Shown here: positions 19,923-28,292 of the stretch, piece after piece
Layout of the letters: the number at the start of each line of letters is the position of its first letter
Numbering within the stretch: position 1 is the first letter of the stretch
NCBI GenBank assembly: GCA_001442925.1
Contig: LDXX01000003.1
Location: 124,001 to 188,000 of the forward strand
From: Candidatus Kryptonium thompsonii
Lineage (GTDB): Bacteria; Bacteroidota; Ignavibacteria; Kryptoniales; Kryptoniaceae
Length of the DNA stretch: 64,000 nucleotides
Direction: 5' to 3'
Notes under the pieces: model-generated
Databases searched by the model: none
The model's input: the letters and a program-made list of their open reading frames with translations, nothing else
What the model was told of the DNA's origin: nothing
Position numbers and translations under genes: made by a program

Positions 19923-19952
19923 AAAATCCCGACCTCGAGTCGGGATTTTTTT
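19923..19952 (+). terminator. Intrinsic terminator after rpoD
   Basis: An 11 bp stem, AAAATCCCGAC (19923-19933) with GTCGGGATTTT (19939-19949), has the loop CTCGA and a run of seven T that begins in the stem. It lies 5 bases past the rpoD stop and should end the PFOR/BMC-P/rpoD transcripts. Confidence 0.93.
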
Positions 19953-20080
19953 ATTTAAAATTATGAGCGCAAAGCAATATTCAAATTTTGAATCTGCAAG
20001 GGGTTTTTGTTTGTGCCAACATTTAAGATAGCTGAAAGAAGATTTAACGCAGATAAAAATAATTAAAGGTTATTTTCTGA

Positions 20081-20869
20081 TTGATTTTAACAGTTAAAAA
20101 TTTGTCAGTTCATTTTTTCCTTGAGGATAAGGTGATCAAAGCGGTTGACGATGTCTCAATTGAAGTTGGTGAAGGCGAAATTGTTGCCATTGTTGGTGAG
20201 TCTGGGAGTGGAAAGAGTGTCACCGCTCTTTCAATAATTAACTTGATTGATCCACCTGGGAGAATTATCACAGGTGAAGTTTTGTGGCAAGGGAGAATTA
20301 ATATTTTGAAATTAAGTGAGGATGAGCTAAGAAAAATCAGGGGGAAGGAGATCGGTGTGATTTTTCAGGATGTGACGAATTCTTTAAACCCAGTTTTAAC
20401 AGTTGGAAAACAAGTTAGGGAAGTTTTTGAGACGCAATTAGGGCTTGATAGAAAGTCGGCAATGACTAAGGTTTTGGAACTCTTTGAGAGAATTGGGATA
20501 AAGGAACCTGAAAAAGTATATGAACTTTATCCACATCAACTTTCGGGCGGATTAAGGCAAAGAATTTTGATTGCAATGGCCTTTGCCCCAAGACCAAAAC
20601 TTGTGATTGCTGATGAGCCGACATCATTTGTTGATGCTTTAACTCAAAGTCAAATACTTGATTTAATAAAGTCTTTCCAAAGTGAGTTTAAAACATCTGT
20701 TCTTTTAATAACTCATAGCTTTGGGGTTGTTAGTGAAGTTGCAAATCGCGTTTATGTGATGTGGAGAGGGAAAATTGTAGAAAGTGGCACCGTCGCTGAG
20801 ATATTATCAAATCCAAAATACCCCTACACGCGAAAGCTAATTGAATCAGCAAAGTTTTTATCAACTTAA
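20081..20869 (+). CDS. Peptide/nickel-type ABC transporter ATP-binding protein
   Basis: 262 aa ATPase of the DppD/OppD class, which powers uptake of peptides or similar solutes. The P-loop is GESGSGKSVTALS, the Q-loop FQDVTNSLNPVLTVGKQV, the signature LSGGLRQRILIAMA and Walker B LVIADEPTSFVDA, with the switch histidine in LLITHSFGVV. The start is TTG, since the codon before is a stop. The usual C-terminal oligopeptide-binding-type extension is short. No permease or second ATPase is present in the window, so its partners must lie elsewhere. Confidence 0.9.
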   Translation: MILTVKNLSVHFFLEDKVIKAVDDVSIEVGEGEIVAIVGESGSGKSVTALSIINLIDPPGRIITGEVLWQGRINILKLSEDELRKIRGKEIGVIFQDVTNSLNPVLTVGKQVREVFETQLGLDRKSAMTKVLELFERIGIKEPEKVYELYPHQLSGGLRQRILIAMAFAPRPKLVIADEPTSFVDALTQSQILDLIKSFQSEFKTSVLLITHSFGVVSEVANRVYVMWRGKIVESGTVAEILSNPKYPYTRKLIESAKFLST

Positions 20870-20874
20870 AAAGT

Positions 20875-21681
20875 TTACTTCAGCACAGTCACATCCCCAG
20901 ATGAAAGTTTGATAATCCTTGAGTTATCATCTTCCAACAAGAGAAATCCCATATCGTCGACATCAATTGCTTTTCCAGTTATCTCTTTTCCACCCTGTAT
21001 CACTTTTATTTTTTTCCCAAGCATCTTGCATCTTTTCTTCCACCTTTCAAACACAGATTTAAAATCATTACTTTTGTTCAGGTTTTCGTAGTTAATTTCA
21101 AGCTGTCGAAGTATGTCTTTAACAAGCTCGGTTCTGTCGTAGATTTTACCCGTCGAAAGATATAGCGAGGTTGCATAATCGCGAATCTCTGGGGGGAATT
21201 CGCTTTGATTAACATTTATTCCAATACCAAGAATTATGAAATCGCCGCTTTCTGCAGTTATCGATGCTTCCATTAAAATTCCGCAGAACTTTTTGCCATT
21301 TATAAGCAGATCATTAGGCCACTTTGTTGTTACTTTGATATTTGCATTTTTCTCAATTGATTCTGCGACGGCTACAGCAGATAAAAAGGGGAAGATGGAA
21401 AATCTTTCTAACGGGATCTTTGGGCGTAGGATTATTGACATCAGTATGTTTTCCCCTGGATTTGCCTTCCATATCCTTCCAAATCTTCCCCGTCCATGCG
21501 ATTGATAATCAGCTATCACTACTGTTCCTTCTGGTTCATCTCTTTCGGCAATTTTTTTCGCATAATCCATTGTTGATTTTATGCTCTTGAAGAAAAGAAT
21601 CCTCTGACCGAAAACCTTTGTTCCAAGGTTTGTTGAAATTGTTTTCTCGTTAAATTCCATGAATGGAAACTTTGGCATCAT
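20875..21681 (-). CDS. birA: Biotin--[acetyl-CoA carboxylase] ligase (class I BirA)
   Basis: 268 aa enzyme that makes biotinyl-AMP and attaches biotin to carboxylase carrier proteins. The biotin-binding loop GRGRFGRIWKANPGEN and the catalytic TTKWPNDLLINGKKFCGIL are clear, and a C-terminal SH3-like domain follows. The N-terminal winged helix of bifunctional BirA repressors is absent, so it should not bind DNA. Its ATG overlaps the stop of the upstream cyclase gene by 4 bases, hence probable translational coupling. Confidence 0.94.
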   Translation of the reverse strand: MMPKFPFMEFNEKTISTNLGTKVFGQRILFFKSIKSTMDYAKKIAERDEPEGTVVIADYQSHGRGRFGRIWKANPGENILMSIILRPKIPLERFSIFPFLSAVAVAESIEKNANIKVTTKWPNDLLINGKKFCGILMEASITAESGDFIILGIGINVNQSEFPPEIRDYATSLYLSTGKIYDRTELVKDILRQLEINYENLNKSNDFKSVFERWKKRCKMLGKKIKVIQGGKEITGKAIDVDDMGFLLLEDDNSRIIKLSSGDVTVLK

Positions 21682-23846
21682 TTAGTTTGCATCACAAACA
21701 CACCAGTCCAATTTGGGGGTGGGGAAGACTCTTTAAAATATAGACAGCGTTGGATATATAGTTTACATGTGAAATCATTTGGATAGATTTCGAGTGCTTT
21801 TGTAAATCTATCAATTGCTTTATCCCATTCCATTGAGCGGTAAAGTTCAAGTCCATCGTGATAAATTTCCAGGAATTTTTTCATTTCATCGGGCAAAGTA
21901 TCATTAACTGGAGCAATCAGCTCATAGACTCTAACAGGTTCTGTTTTTCCTTTGACGACAAGTAGATCGAGTTCTCTGCAAATAAATTTATCTTTTACCT
22001 TTTTATAAGTTGATTCGCCTATCATAATGTTTGTTCCATATTCTTTATTTGCTCCTTCAAGTCGGGAAGCAAGATTAACATCATCCCCAACGACTGTGTA
22101 ATTGAATTTAATTTTTGAACCCATATTTCCAACTATCACCTTGCCTGTGTTAATTCCTATTCTCATTTTTATTTCAGGTCTTTTAAGTTTTTTCCATTTC
22201 TCGCGTAATTCTTTTAATTTTTCCTGCATTTCAAGTGCGGTGACGCAGGCGTTATAAGCATGATTTTCATCTGGTATGGGAGCTCCCCAGAAAGCCATTA
22301 TCGCATCGCCAATATATTTATCTATTGTGCCCTTATTTTTGAAGATGATGATGGAGAGTTCATCGAGCAACTCATTGAGCAATGTGACAAGTTCGTGCGG
22401 TGTTAATTTTTCGCTCATCGTCGTAAAGCCCTGGATATCACTGAATAAAATTGTAAGTTCTCTTTCTTCGCCACCGAGAGCCATAAGCTCTGGGTTTTCA
22501 ATAAGTTTATCGACAACAGATGCGTCAACATATTTTTCGAACATGCTCCTTATTTGTTGCTTTTGCTTATTTTCCCTGAAAGTTAAAAAGCTCACGGATG
22601 ATATGTAACATATTAGAATTCCAAGCATTGGCTCAGCATTATAAAACCATCGCAGAAATTGTGTAAATGAAAGAAAGGAAAAAGCGAAATAACCAATTAA
22701 AATTGAAATTGTTAAAATCAAACTATTGCGAAATTTCGTCACAAAACCTGACAAACCAACTATCATCGTTAAAACTATCATAATAAAAATCTGAACACGC
22801 CAGCTTACAGGACGTATGAAATTTTGAGACACAATGGTGTTAAACACATTTGCGTGAATAAAAATGTTGGGCGATTTCTCGGAAAATGGATTTGGTCCAA
22901 GATCCCCAAGTGAACGTGCCGTCGGTCCGATTATTACAATTGCGTTTTTAAACTGTGAAAGAAATTCATGGTCACCCTTTACCCCAGCTTCAATTACCTT
23001 GTAAAGCGAAACTTGTCTGAAGATTGTATCTGGTCCAGCGTAGTTTATAAAAAGTTCCGACTTCAAACTCGTTGGGATTTTGAAGCCATCAAAATCAAAG
23101 ATTATTTCATTTCTTTTCTTAACGATGTTAACTTTTCGATAATCAATTCCAAGATATTCAAGCGCAAGGACAAGACCAAGTGATGGATAGACTCTACCAG
23201 CGTATTCAATAAAGAGTGGAACACGACGCTGAACCCCATCGAATGGATCTGGCAAAATTGCAACATGCCCAATTCCAGCTGAAGCCTCAACAAGTTCATC
23301 AAATGATTTTCCAGCAAATGTAACGGAGCGATGAAAGTATTGTTTTAATTCAGGTTGAATTGGAACTCCCCAATGTTTTACTTTATAATGAACAAGACTA
23401 TCAATGTAAAAATCAAGCTCATCGTCACTTATTCCCGAAGGTCTATATGGTCCAACCGCAAGGAAAACATTTGAATGTTCAGCGGTATAAACAAGAAGGT
23501 TATTTAAATTTTCATCACTTTGCTTGTTTAAGAAAAGGTCTATGCCTATAGCCTTTGCTCCAGCTTCGGTCATGTAATAAATTGCTTGGGCAGTGATGTT
23601 GTGTGGAATGGGATAATTAAAATCAATAAGTTCTCTTTCATCGATTTTGACAATTATCAAATTGGGGTTCGGAAGGATAGGTCCACGGGTTTTGAACATC
23701 ATATCAAGTGATTTATATTCAAGTGCTTTAAAAAAACTACCAAAGATATCGGTCTTAAATAAAAAGAGTGTTAGAAGAATTGAAATCGTTGCAAAGAGTA
23801 TTCCAAAGGGGGCATATTGAATTCGTTTCTTGCTGAAAAGCCTCAT
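21678..23846 (-). CDS. CHASE2-domain class III adenylate/guanylate cyclase
   Basis: 722 aa membrane receptor cyclase. One N-terminal transmembrane helix is followed by an extracytoplasmic CHASE2 sensor domain (about residues 35-335), three transmembrane helices (about 345-430) and a class III cyclase domain (about 456-650). Metal-binding aspartates are seen in ILFSDIQGFTT and KYIGDAIMAFWG, and the substrate region in FNYTVVGDDVNLASRLEG. A short TPR-like tail follows (YRSMEWDKAIDRFTKALEI). It should make cAMP or cGMP in response to an unknown envelope signal. Two 10-base direct repeats lie upstream at 23944-23974. Confidence 0.92.
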   Translation of the reverse strand: MRLFSKKRIQYAPFGILFATISILLTLFLFKTDIFGSFFKALEYKSLDMMFKTRGPILPNPNLIIVKIDERELIDFNYPIPHNITAQAIYYMTEAGAKAIGIDLFLNKQSDENLNNLLVYTAEHSNVFLAVGPYRPSGISDDELDFYIDSLVHYKVKHWGVPIQPELKQYFHRSVTFAGKSFDELVEASAGIGHVAILPDPFDGVQRRVPLFIEYAGRVYPSLGLVLALEYLGIDYRKVNIVKKRNEIIFDFDGFKIPTSLKSELFINYAGPDTIFRQVSLYKVIEAGVKGDHEFLSQFKNAIVIIGPTARSLGDLGPNPFSEKSPNIFIHANVFNTIVSQNFIRPVSWRVQIFIMIVLTMIVGLSGFVTKFRNSLILTISILIGYFAFSFLSFTQFLRWFYNAEPMLGILICYISSVSFLTFRENKQKQQIRSMFEKYVDASVVDKLIENPELMALGGEERELTILFSDIQGFTTMSEKLTPHELVTLLNELLDELSIIIFKNKGTIDKYIGDAIMAFWGAPIPDENHAYNACVTALEMQEKLKELREKWKKLKRPEIKMRIGINTGKVIVGNMGSKIKFNYTVVGDDVNLASRLEGANKEYGTNIMIGESTYKKVKDKFICRELDLLVVKGKTEPVRVYELIAPVNDTLPDEMKKFLEIYHDGLELYRSMEWDKAIDRFTKALEIYPNDFTCKLYIQRCLYFKESSPPPNWTGVFVMQTK

Positions 23847-23943
23847 CTTTTCCTAGTTAGAAGTTTTATGCTTAAAATTTGAGCTTCACATAAATTTAAG
23901 TTTGTGGATTCAAAACTCAAAATATAAATCGCTGTCGGCTTAC

Positions 23944-23974
23944 TTGCGCAAGGCGATGCAATATTTGCGTAAGG
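23944..23974. repeat. Pair of near-identical 10-base direct repeats spaced 21 bases
   Basis: TTGCGCAAGG (23944-23953) and TTGCGTAAGG (23965-23974) are 21 bases apart, or two turns of the helix. They lie about 100-130 bases before the start of the CHASE2 cyclase gene, in the gap after the upstream gene ends. The spacing is like that of paired operator sites. No protein is known to bind them. Confidence 0.35.
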
Positions 23975-24008
23975 GGTAAGGTAATTCCCAATGTCCAAAG
24001 ATTTACGG

Positions 24009-26567
24009 TTAAAATTTCCAGTAGAGCAATGATTTAACTGTTTGCAGTTGAGTTGGGTCGGCCCCTCTTCTTCCTCCAAACACGAAAACATTCTGCCCTT
24101 TTTCAAAGATTTCTTCTTTTTTATATTCCTTCCCTTTTTTAGTTTGCTGTGCAGATGTTTTTGAAGCTTCTTGAATTAATTTTTTCAGCTCTTCCTTTGA
24201 AATCTGTTTCTTTGATATATCTTTTTTCTCAGCTGCAACCTCCCCAAGTTCCTTCAGAATGTCTTCAATGCCGAGAACTTCGTATGCTTTCTCTGGCGAT
24301 TCGAATTTTGATATTGCAAGTTCAAAGAATTGCCTCGCTGTTTCTGGGTCATCATTCAAATATAGCAAAAGCCCAGTGTTGAGATATACACCACCATCGT
24401 TGGGGTCAAGGTCTGTGCTCTTTTTGTAAAATTCCAGTGCTTTTTGTGGCTCGTTCTTGAGGAAGTAAATGTTTCCAAGCGAATTGTAAGTTACTGGGCT
24501 TGAGAACTTTGAAATAAATTTTTCAGCTTCGTCATATTTATCGAAAAGAACGAAAATTTTTGCGAGCTTGTTCATTGAAATTTCATCCCCTTGGTTGACG
24601 AGTGATTTCACCACATCGCCTAATGTTTTTTTGTAAGTTTCTATAAACGCTGAGATATCAGCTTGCGTTGTTGAAGCAACTATGGATATATCTGGCTTAG
24701 TTTGGGGTTTAGCCAATCCCTCAACATTTACAGGTGGGAAATACTTCCATCCCATGTGTGTATCGATGATATAAACATTTCCACTTTTGACAAGGGATAT
24801 GCCAGACTTCGGGTCAGTTTTGACTTTCCCCTCACCGCTGAGTTTATAGTATTGCTCAGCCCCAGTTTTCCAAGCTGTTGCAAAAGGTTCAGTTATAAGC
24901 GTCGTTTCAATTGGAAGCCATACATCGCCATCGTAGATTATGTAATCATACTGGTTTAAACTCACAAGATGAACGTTCTTATATGGTATCCCTGTGTCAA
25001 ACATCATGAAGATATGGTCTGATGTTAAGATAAATGCTGTTCTAATTCCGATGCTTTCAAGCAAAGATGCTAACAAAATTGCATGATCATCGCAATCTCC
25101 TGTTTTGTAATATAGAAGTTCTCTTGGGAAATAAACATTGTCAAGTATCTCATTTCCAGCAACCTTCCATGGGTCGGACACATACTTTATTCCGTATGTG
25201 CGAACCGAATTGTAAATAACCATCGCATTGAAAATGTTTCTCGGCAGTTCTTGATTAGTTAGATTCACTGAACCAAGAACAGACCTTGCAAATTCCTTGA
25301 CAACTTCATCATTCGGCGTTACGAAAGAACAAACAGATTCGGGAATCCTCCATGAGATTGCATTGCGGTTAAAAATTGAAACTGGTTTTGTTAAGCTCCT
25401 CTCTTGTGTTTTTCCACCAACTATATAGCTAATTTTAGCCTGTGCCTGAGAAGTTATGTTTTCGCTTAATTTTAAAAGTGAGAAGATATCAAGAGTCACG
25501 GGAACCGAAATTGTCTCTTGAGAATTTGGATTTACTTTTGGCAAGATAATTTCACTTGGCATTTTCATAAATTCTGGAATTAAAACTGAAACCTTAACAT
25601 TTCGAATTTCGCTTTTTGAAGAATTCTCGACGGTAATCTTTCCAATTGGATTGGTGGCATAAAAGTTATATTGGGATGGGAAGATTGGAAGAATTGAAAA
25701 ATCAGTTATGACAAGAGATACCTCACCAACGGTTGTTTTCGCTTCTGTTTCCTTCTCAGGTGGAGATAATGTTAATCGCTTTGGTGTGAATTTAATAATT
25801 TTTAACTTTCCATAATTTGCAAGTTCTTTTCTGAATTGGTCTTCATTTACAATCAGGGCATCGAAAACTAAAACATTTGTGTCGAAAAATTTATATTTTA
25901 ATGCTTTGATCGAAGGGATGAACTTCTGAAGTTCTGATTCAATTTGCATCGCTTTATCTTGGGAGATACCATAAACTGCAATTTCAAATTTCTTGATTTG
26001 TTCTTCTTCCTTTGCCCTTTCCTTGATTTTTGCAACAACATCTTTTGCGACTTTATTGGCAAGAGATCTAAACAATGAATTAACTGCTCCTCTCTTATCC
26101 TGCCCAAATTTTCTATCGCTTGCAGTCAGCGAACCTATCAATTCACCTGTGTCGGTATAAATTATCTTTATGTCAACTTGTCCTGTATATTTATGTTGTT
26201 TTACATCGTAAAATTCGGATTCACCACCGTATTCTGCGCTTGCATACCCAAGGACTATGATCTCAGCCCCGAAGCGATTTTCGTATTCTTTAGCCTTTTC
26301 TGGATCCCCCTCTGCTTGTTCAAGTTCCTTTGCCCGTATGCTTTCAAAAGCGTGATAATCAATTACTTTAAAACCCTCTTTCAATAATTCATTTTCAATG
26401 CTGGATGCGATTGTCCTTGTGCCGGTGAAATTGCCATCTACGAATTCGTCAATCACAACCATAACTTCAGGCTGTGTCATTCGCTTGACCGCTTTTTCAA
26501 CATCTTGTGAGAAAAGGAGTGAATAAAAAAGAATTAAGAAAAAGCCAAGGGATAAAGTTTTGCTCAT
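24009..26567 (-). CDS. Exported protein with CsgG-like, transglutaminase-like and TPR regions
   Basis: 852 aa with a signal peptide (hydrophobic LGFFLILFYSLLFS, cut before QDVEKAV). The N-terminal ~170 residues (VVIDEFVDGNFTGTRTIASS) resemble the CsgG/FlgT nucleotide-free sandwich. A middle Ig-like region follows, then a transglutaminase/protease-like domain with the cysteine in KTGDCDDHAILLASLLESIGI, a histidine in TSDHIFMMFD and an aspartate in YDGDVWLPIE. C-terminal TPR repeats (YNSLGNIYFLKNEPQKALEF) end the protein. The triad looks complete, so a peptidase or cross-linking role in the periplasm is possible. The ATG has a GAGGT site. It stands alone, 138 bases from perR. Confidence 0.75.
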   Translation of the reverse strand: MSKTLSLGFFLILFYSLLFSQDVEKAVKRMTQPEVMVVIDEFVDGNFTGTRTIASSIENELLKEGFKVIDYHAFESIRAKELEQAEGDPEKAKEYENRFGAEIIVLGYASAEYGGESEFYDVKQHKYTGQVDIKIIYTDTGELIGSLTASDRKFGQDKRGAVNSLFRSLANKVAKDVVAKIKERAKEEEQIKKFEIAVYGISQDKAMQIESELQKFIPSIKALKYKFFDTNVLVFDALIVNEDQFRKELANYGKLKIIKFTPKRLTLSPPEKETEAKTTVGEVSLVITDFSILPIFPSQYNFYATNPIGKITVENSSKSEIRNVKVSVLIPEFMKMPSEIILPKVNPNSQETISVPVTLDIFSLLKLSENITSQAQAKISYIVGGKTQERSLTKPVSIFNRNAISWRIPESVCSFVTPNDEVVKEFARSVLGSVNLTNQELPRNIFNAMVIYNSVRTYGIKYVSDPWKVAGNEILDNVYFPRELLYYKTGDCDDHAILLASLLESIGIRTAFILTSDHIFMMFDTGIPYKNVHLVSLNQYDYIIYDGDVWLPIETTLITEPFATAWKTGAEQYYKLSGEGKVKTDPKSGISLVKSGNVYIIDTHMGWKYFPPVNVEGLAKPQTKPDISIVASTTQADISAFIETYKKTLGDVVKSLVNQGDEISMNKLAKIFVLFDKYDEAEKFISKFSSPVTYNSLGNIYFLKNEPQKALEFYKKSTDLDPNDGGVYLNTGLLLYLNDDPETARQFFELAISKFESPEKAYEVLGIEDILKELGEVAAEKKDISKKQISKEELKKLIQEASKTSAQQTKKGKEYKKEEIFEKGQNVFVFGGRRGADPTQLQTVKSLLYWKF

Positions 26568-26608
26568 GATTTGACCTCACGAATTAATTTTTTACTTGCC
26601 TAGTAATT

Positions 26609-26637
26609 ATTTTAAGCAAATTAAAAACAAATATCAA
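26609..26637 (-). promoter_or_regulatory. Sigma-70-type promoter for the transglutaminase/TPR gene
   Basis: On the minus strand TTGATA (26637-26632) precedes TAAAAT (26614-26609) by 17 bases. The predicted start near 26602 gives a leader of about 35 bases. The match is by eye in AT-rich DNA. Confidence 0.5.
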
Positions 26638-26675
26638 GCCCCGTTAAGGAAGTTGTGACATAAATCAAAATAAAA

Positions 26676-26700
26676 AAGGCGACCTTGCAAAGGTCGCCTT
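26676..26700 (-). terminator. Intrinsic terminator after perR
   Basis: A perfect 11 bp stem, AAGGCGACCTT with its complement at 26690-26700 and a 3-base loop, is followed on the minus strand by six T. It starts 6 bases past the perR stop and ends the peroxide-defence run. Confidence 0.92.
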
Positions 26701-26705
26701 TCAAT

Positions 26706-27104
26706 TTAGTTTGATTCATCTATTAGACATTTATCACAGAGTCCAAAGATATCCAGTTTTGTAAATTTAACTTTAAAATTCCGCCCAGCAAGAAAAGTTT
26801 CAAGATTTAAGCTATTTTCCCGAATTGGGAGATCATACACAGAGTTACACTTTAAACAAATGAAGTGATAATGCGGTTCAAGATTCGCATCGTATCTTGC
26901 ACTTGAAGAACCGTGGATTGTCACCTCACGAATCAATCCCTCATCTTTCAAAAGATTTAAATTTCTATATACAGTTCCAAGGCTTATATTCGGTATCACC
27001 TTGCGAACTTGTTCGTAAATCCAATCAGCCGTCGGATGGATATCTGTATTCTGTAAAATTCTCAGAATCGCTTCTCTTTGTTTACTACCTCTACGACTTG
27101 CCAT
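26706..27104 (-). CDS. perR: Fur-family peroxide repressor, PerR type
   Basis: 132 aa metal-dependent repressor. The winged helix includes HPTADWIYEQVRK and SLGTVYRNLNLLKDEGLI (recognition helix). The regulatory metal site matches PerR in the stretch ARYDANLEPHYHFIC, where PerR uses an aspartate at the place that is often glutamate in Fur. The structural zinc site is the pair FICLKC and GLCDKC. The context of rubrerythrin and Dps supports peroxide rather than iron control. It is the last gene of the island and probably represses its own transcript from the operator near 30104-30118. Confidence 0.88.
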   Translation of the reverse strand: MASRRGSKQREAILRILQNTDIHPTADWIYEQVRKVIPNISLGTVYRNLNLLKDEGLIREVTIHGSSSARYDANLEPHYHFICLKCNSVYDLPIRENSLNLETFLAGRNFKVKFTKLDIFGLCDKCLIDESN

Positions 27105-27123
27105 CGATAACTACCTCTGAATT

Positions 27124-27714
27124 TTAATTGGATTCTAAATCCTTGATTAATTCATTTCGAGTTTCGGGGTTTATGATTGAGAAGGCTTTATAATTTGGAT
27201 GATCAATTACGATTTTAACTTCATTTTCAAAATTTTTAAAGTCTTCAATCTGTTCGGGCTTAAATTTAAATTTTATAAAGTGAACGGCGCTTATTCTATC
27301 GTCTTTGCTATGACCTTCTTCAAATTCAGCATAAATTTTGTGTTTATTTCCAATTTCCAAGTAGACATGATTACCCCTGTCAAGTCCTATAAAACTATCA
27401 AGAACAGGACGCAAAAGTTGTGGATCATCGACTTCAATGAAAAGCGTTGCGCTCAATTCATTTCTTTCTGGGATCAGCTCGTTATATGTATCAACTTCAA
27501 ATTTTATTTCGTTATCATCAACCATCCTTTCCGCTCTCATCATCTCCTGAATTTGGAAAAGCACGGTGTCTCTATTTTCAAACACAAGCGAGACCCTATT
27601 TCCGACTTCAACCCTGCGCTTTTTCTTCAAATCGATGATATATCTTCTAAAGTCTTCCCTTATTTTTTCGTATTCGTATATGTTTTTTACCTCTGAGAGT
27701 TCAATCTTCTTCAT
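27124..27714 (-). CDS. DUF3501-family protein
   Basis: 196 aa soluble protein of the DUF3501 type: KKIELSEVKNIYEYEKIRED at the start, then RRVEVGNRVSLVFENRDTV, and EMMRAERMVDDNEI. The second half is alpha/beta (ATLFIEVDDPQLLRPVLDSF, VHFIKFKF). From memory, this family often lies beside rubrerythrin and a heterodisulfide-reductase-like iron-sulfur protein, and the same three are found together here. Its biochemical role is not known; a part in peroxide reduction or iron-sulfur upkeep is inferred from context only. Confidence 0.8.
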   Translation of the reverse strand: MKKIELSEVKNIYEYEKIREDFRRYIIDLKKKRRVEVGNRVSLVFENRDTVLFQIQEMMRAERMVDDNEIKFEVDTYNELIPERNELSATLFIEVDDPQLLRPVLDSFIGLDRGNHVYLEIGNKHKIYAEFEEGHSKDDRISAVHFIKFKFKPEQIEDFKNFENEVKIVIDHPNYKAFSIINPETRNELIKDLESN

Positions 27715-27759
27715 TTTATTTTAAGTTTTTGTTTTTAGCTCAGTTTTGTCTCAATTGAA

Positions 27760-27785
27760 AAGATGGGGGATAAAACCCCCATCTT
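27760..27785 (-). terminator. Hairpin terminator between dps and the DUF3501 gene
   Basis: A 10 bp stem, AAGATGGGGG (27760-27769) with CCCCCATCTT (27776-27785), has a 6-base loop and a short T tract on the minus strand. It lies 12 bases past the dps stop, within the island, so it may reduce but not abolish transcription of the two downstream genes. Confidence 0.75.
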
Positions 27786-27797
27786 GACATTTCTCAC

Positions 27798-28271
27798 TTA
27801 TGATAAAAATGATCTTAACATCCAAGCAGTTTTTTCATGTTTTTCCATAAGCTCTGTTAAGAAGTCAGCCGTTCCAAGATCTTGATATTTTTCTCCAACG
27901 GTCACTATATCGTCTCTCAAGTTTCTTATAATGGTTTCATAATCATTAAGAAGATTTGAGAGCATTGTTTTGGCGTCGGGATATTCGCCTGGATGTTCTT
28001 TTAATCTTGTAAGTTCAAGAAATTCTTTCAAAGTTGCAACGGCATTACCACCGAGCGTTCGTATTCTTTCAGCTACATCGTCAACATATTCATTTAGTTC
28101 TTCATACAACGATTGAAAGAATTTGTGCAATTCATTGAACTGCATTCCAACCACATTCCAGTGGTAGTTTCTCGCTTTTGTGTAAAGCACGTATTCATCT
28201 GCGAGCAAGGTGCTTAGAATTTTAATTACGCCTTCGAGATTTTTTTCTGAGATTCCGATATTCGGCTTCAT
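27798..28271 (-). CDS. dps: Dps-family ferritin-like DNA protection protein
   Basis: 157 aa protein of the Dps family, which forms dodecamers that oxidise Fe2+ with peroxide and store the iron. The inter-subunit ferroxidase ligands are seen in ARNYHWNVVGMQFNELHKFF and EELNEYVDDVAERIRTLGG. The C-terminal helix has DLGTADFLTELMEKHEKTAWML. It stands between the iron-sulfur gene (22 bases upstream) and DUF3501 in the PerR island, consistent with peroxide-induced expression. Confidence 0.95.
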   Translation of the reverse strand: MKPNIGISEKNLEGVIKILSTLLADEYVLYTKARNYHWNVVGMQFNELHKFFQSLYEELNEYVDDVAERIRTLGGNAVATLKEFLELTRLKEHPGEYPDAKTMLSNLLNDYETIIRNLRDDIVTVGEKYQDLGTADFLTELMEKHEKTAWMLRSFLS

Positions 28272-28292
28272 GGCTTTTCTCTTGTTTTTGTT

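Noticed and set aside
23843-24106. Small open frame of 87 codons on the minus strand between the two large envelope genes
   Set aside because: Its first third overlaps the end of the transglutaminase/TPR gene in another frame and the rest is cysteine- and asparagine-rich without pattern. The start has no ribosome site. I treat the gap as non-coding.
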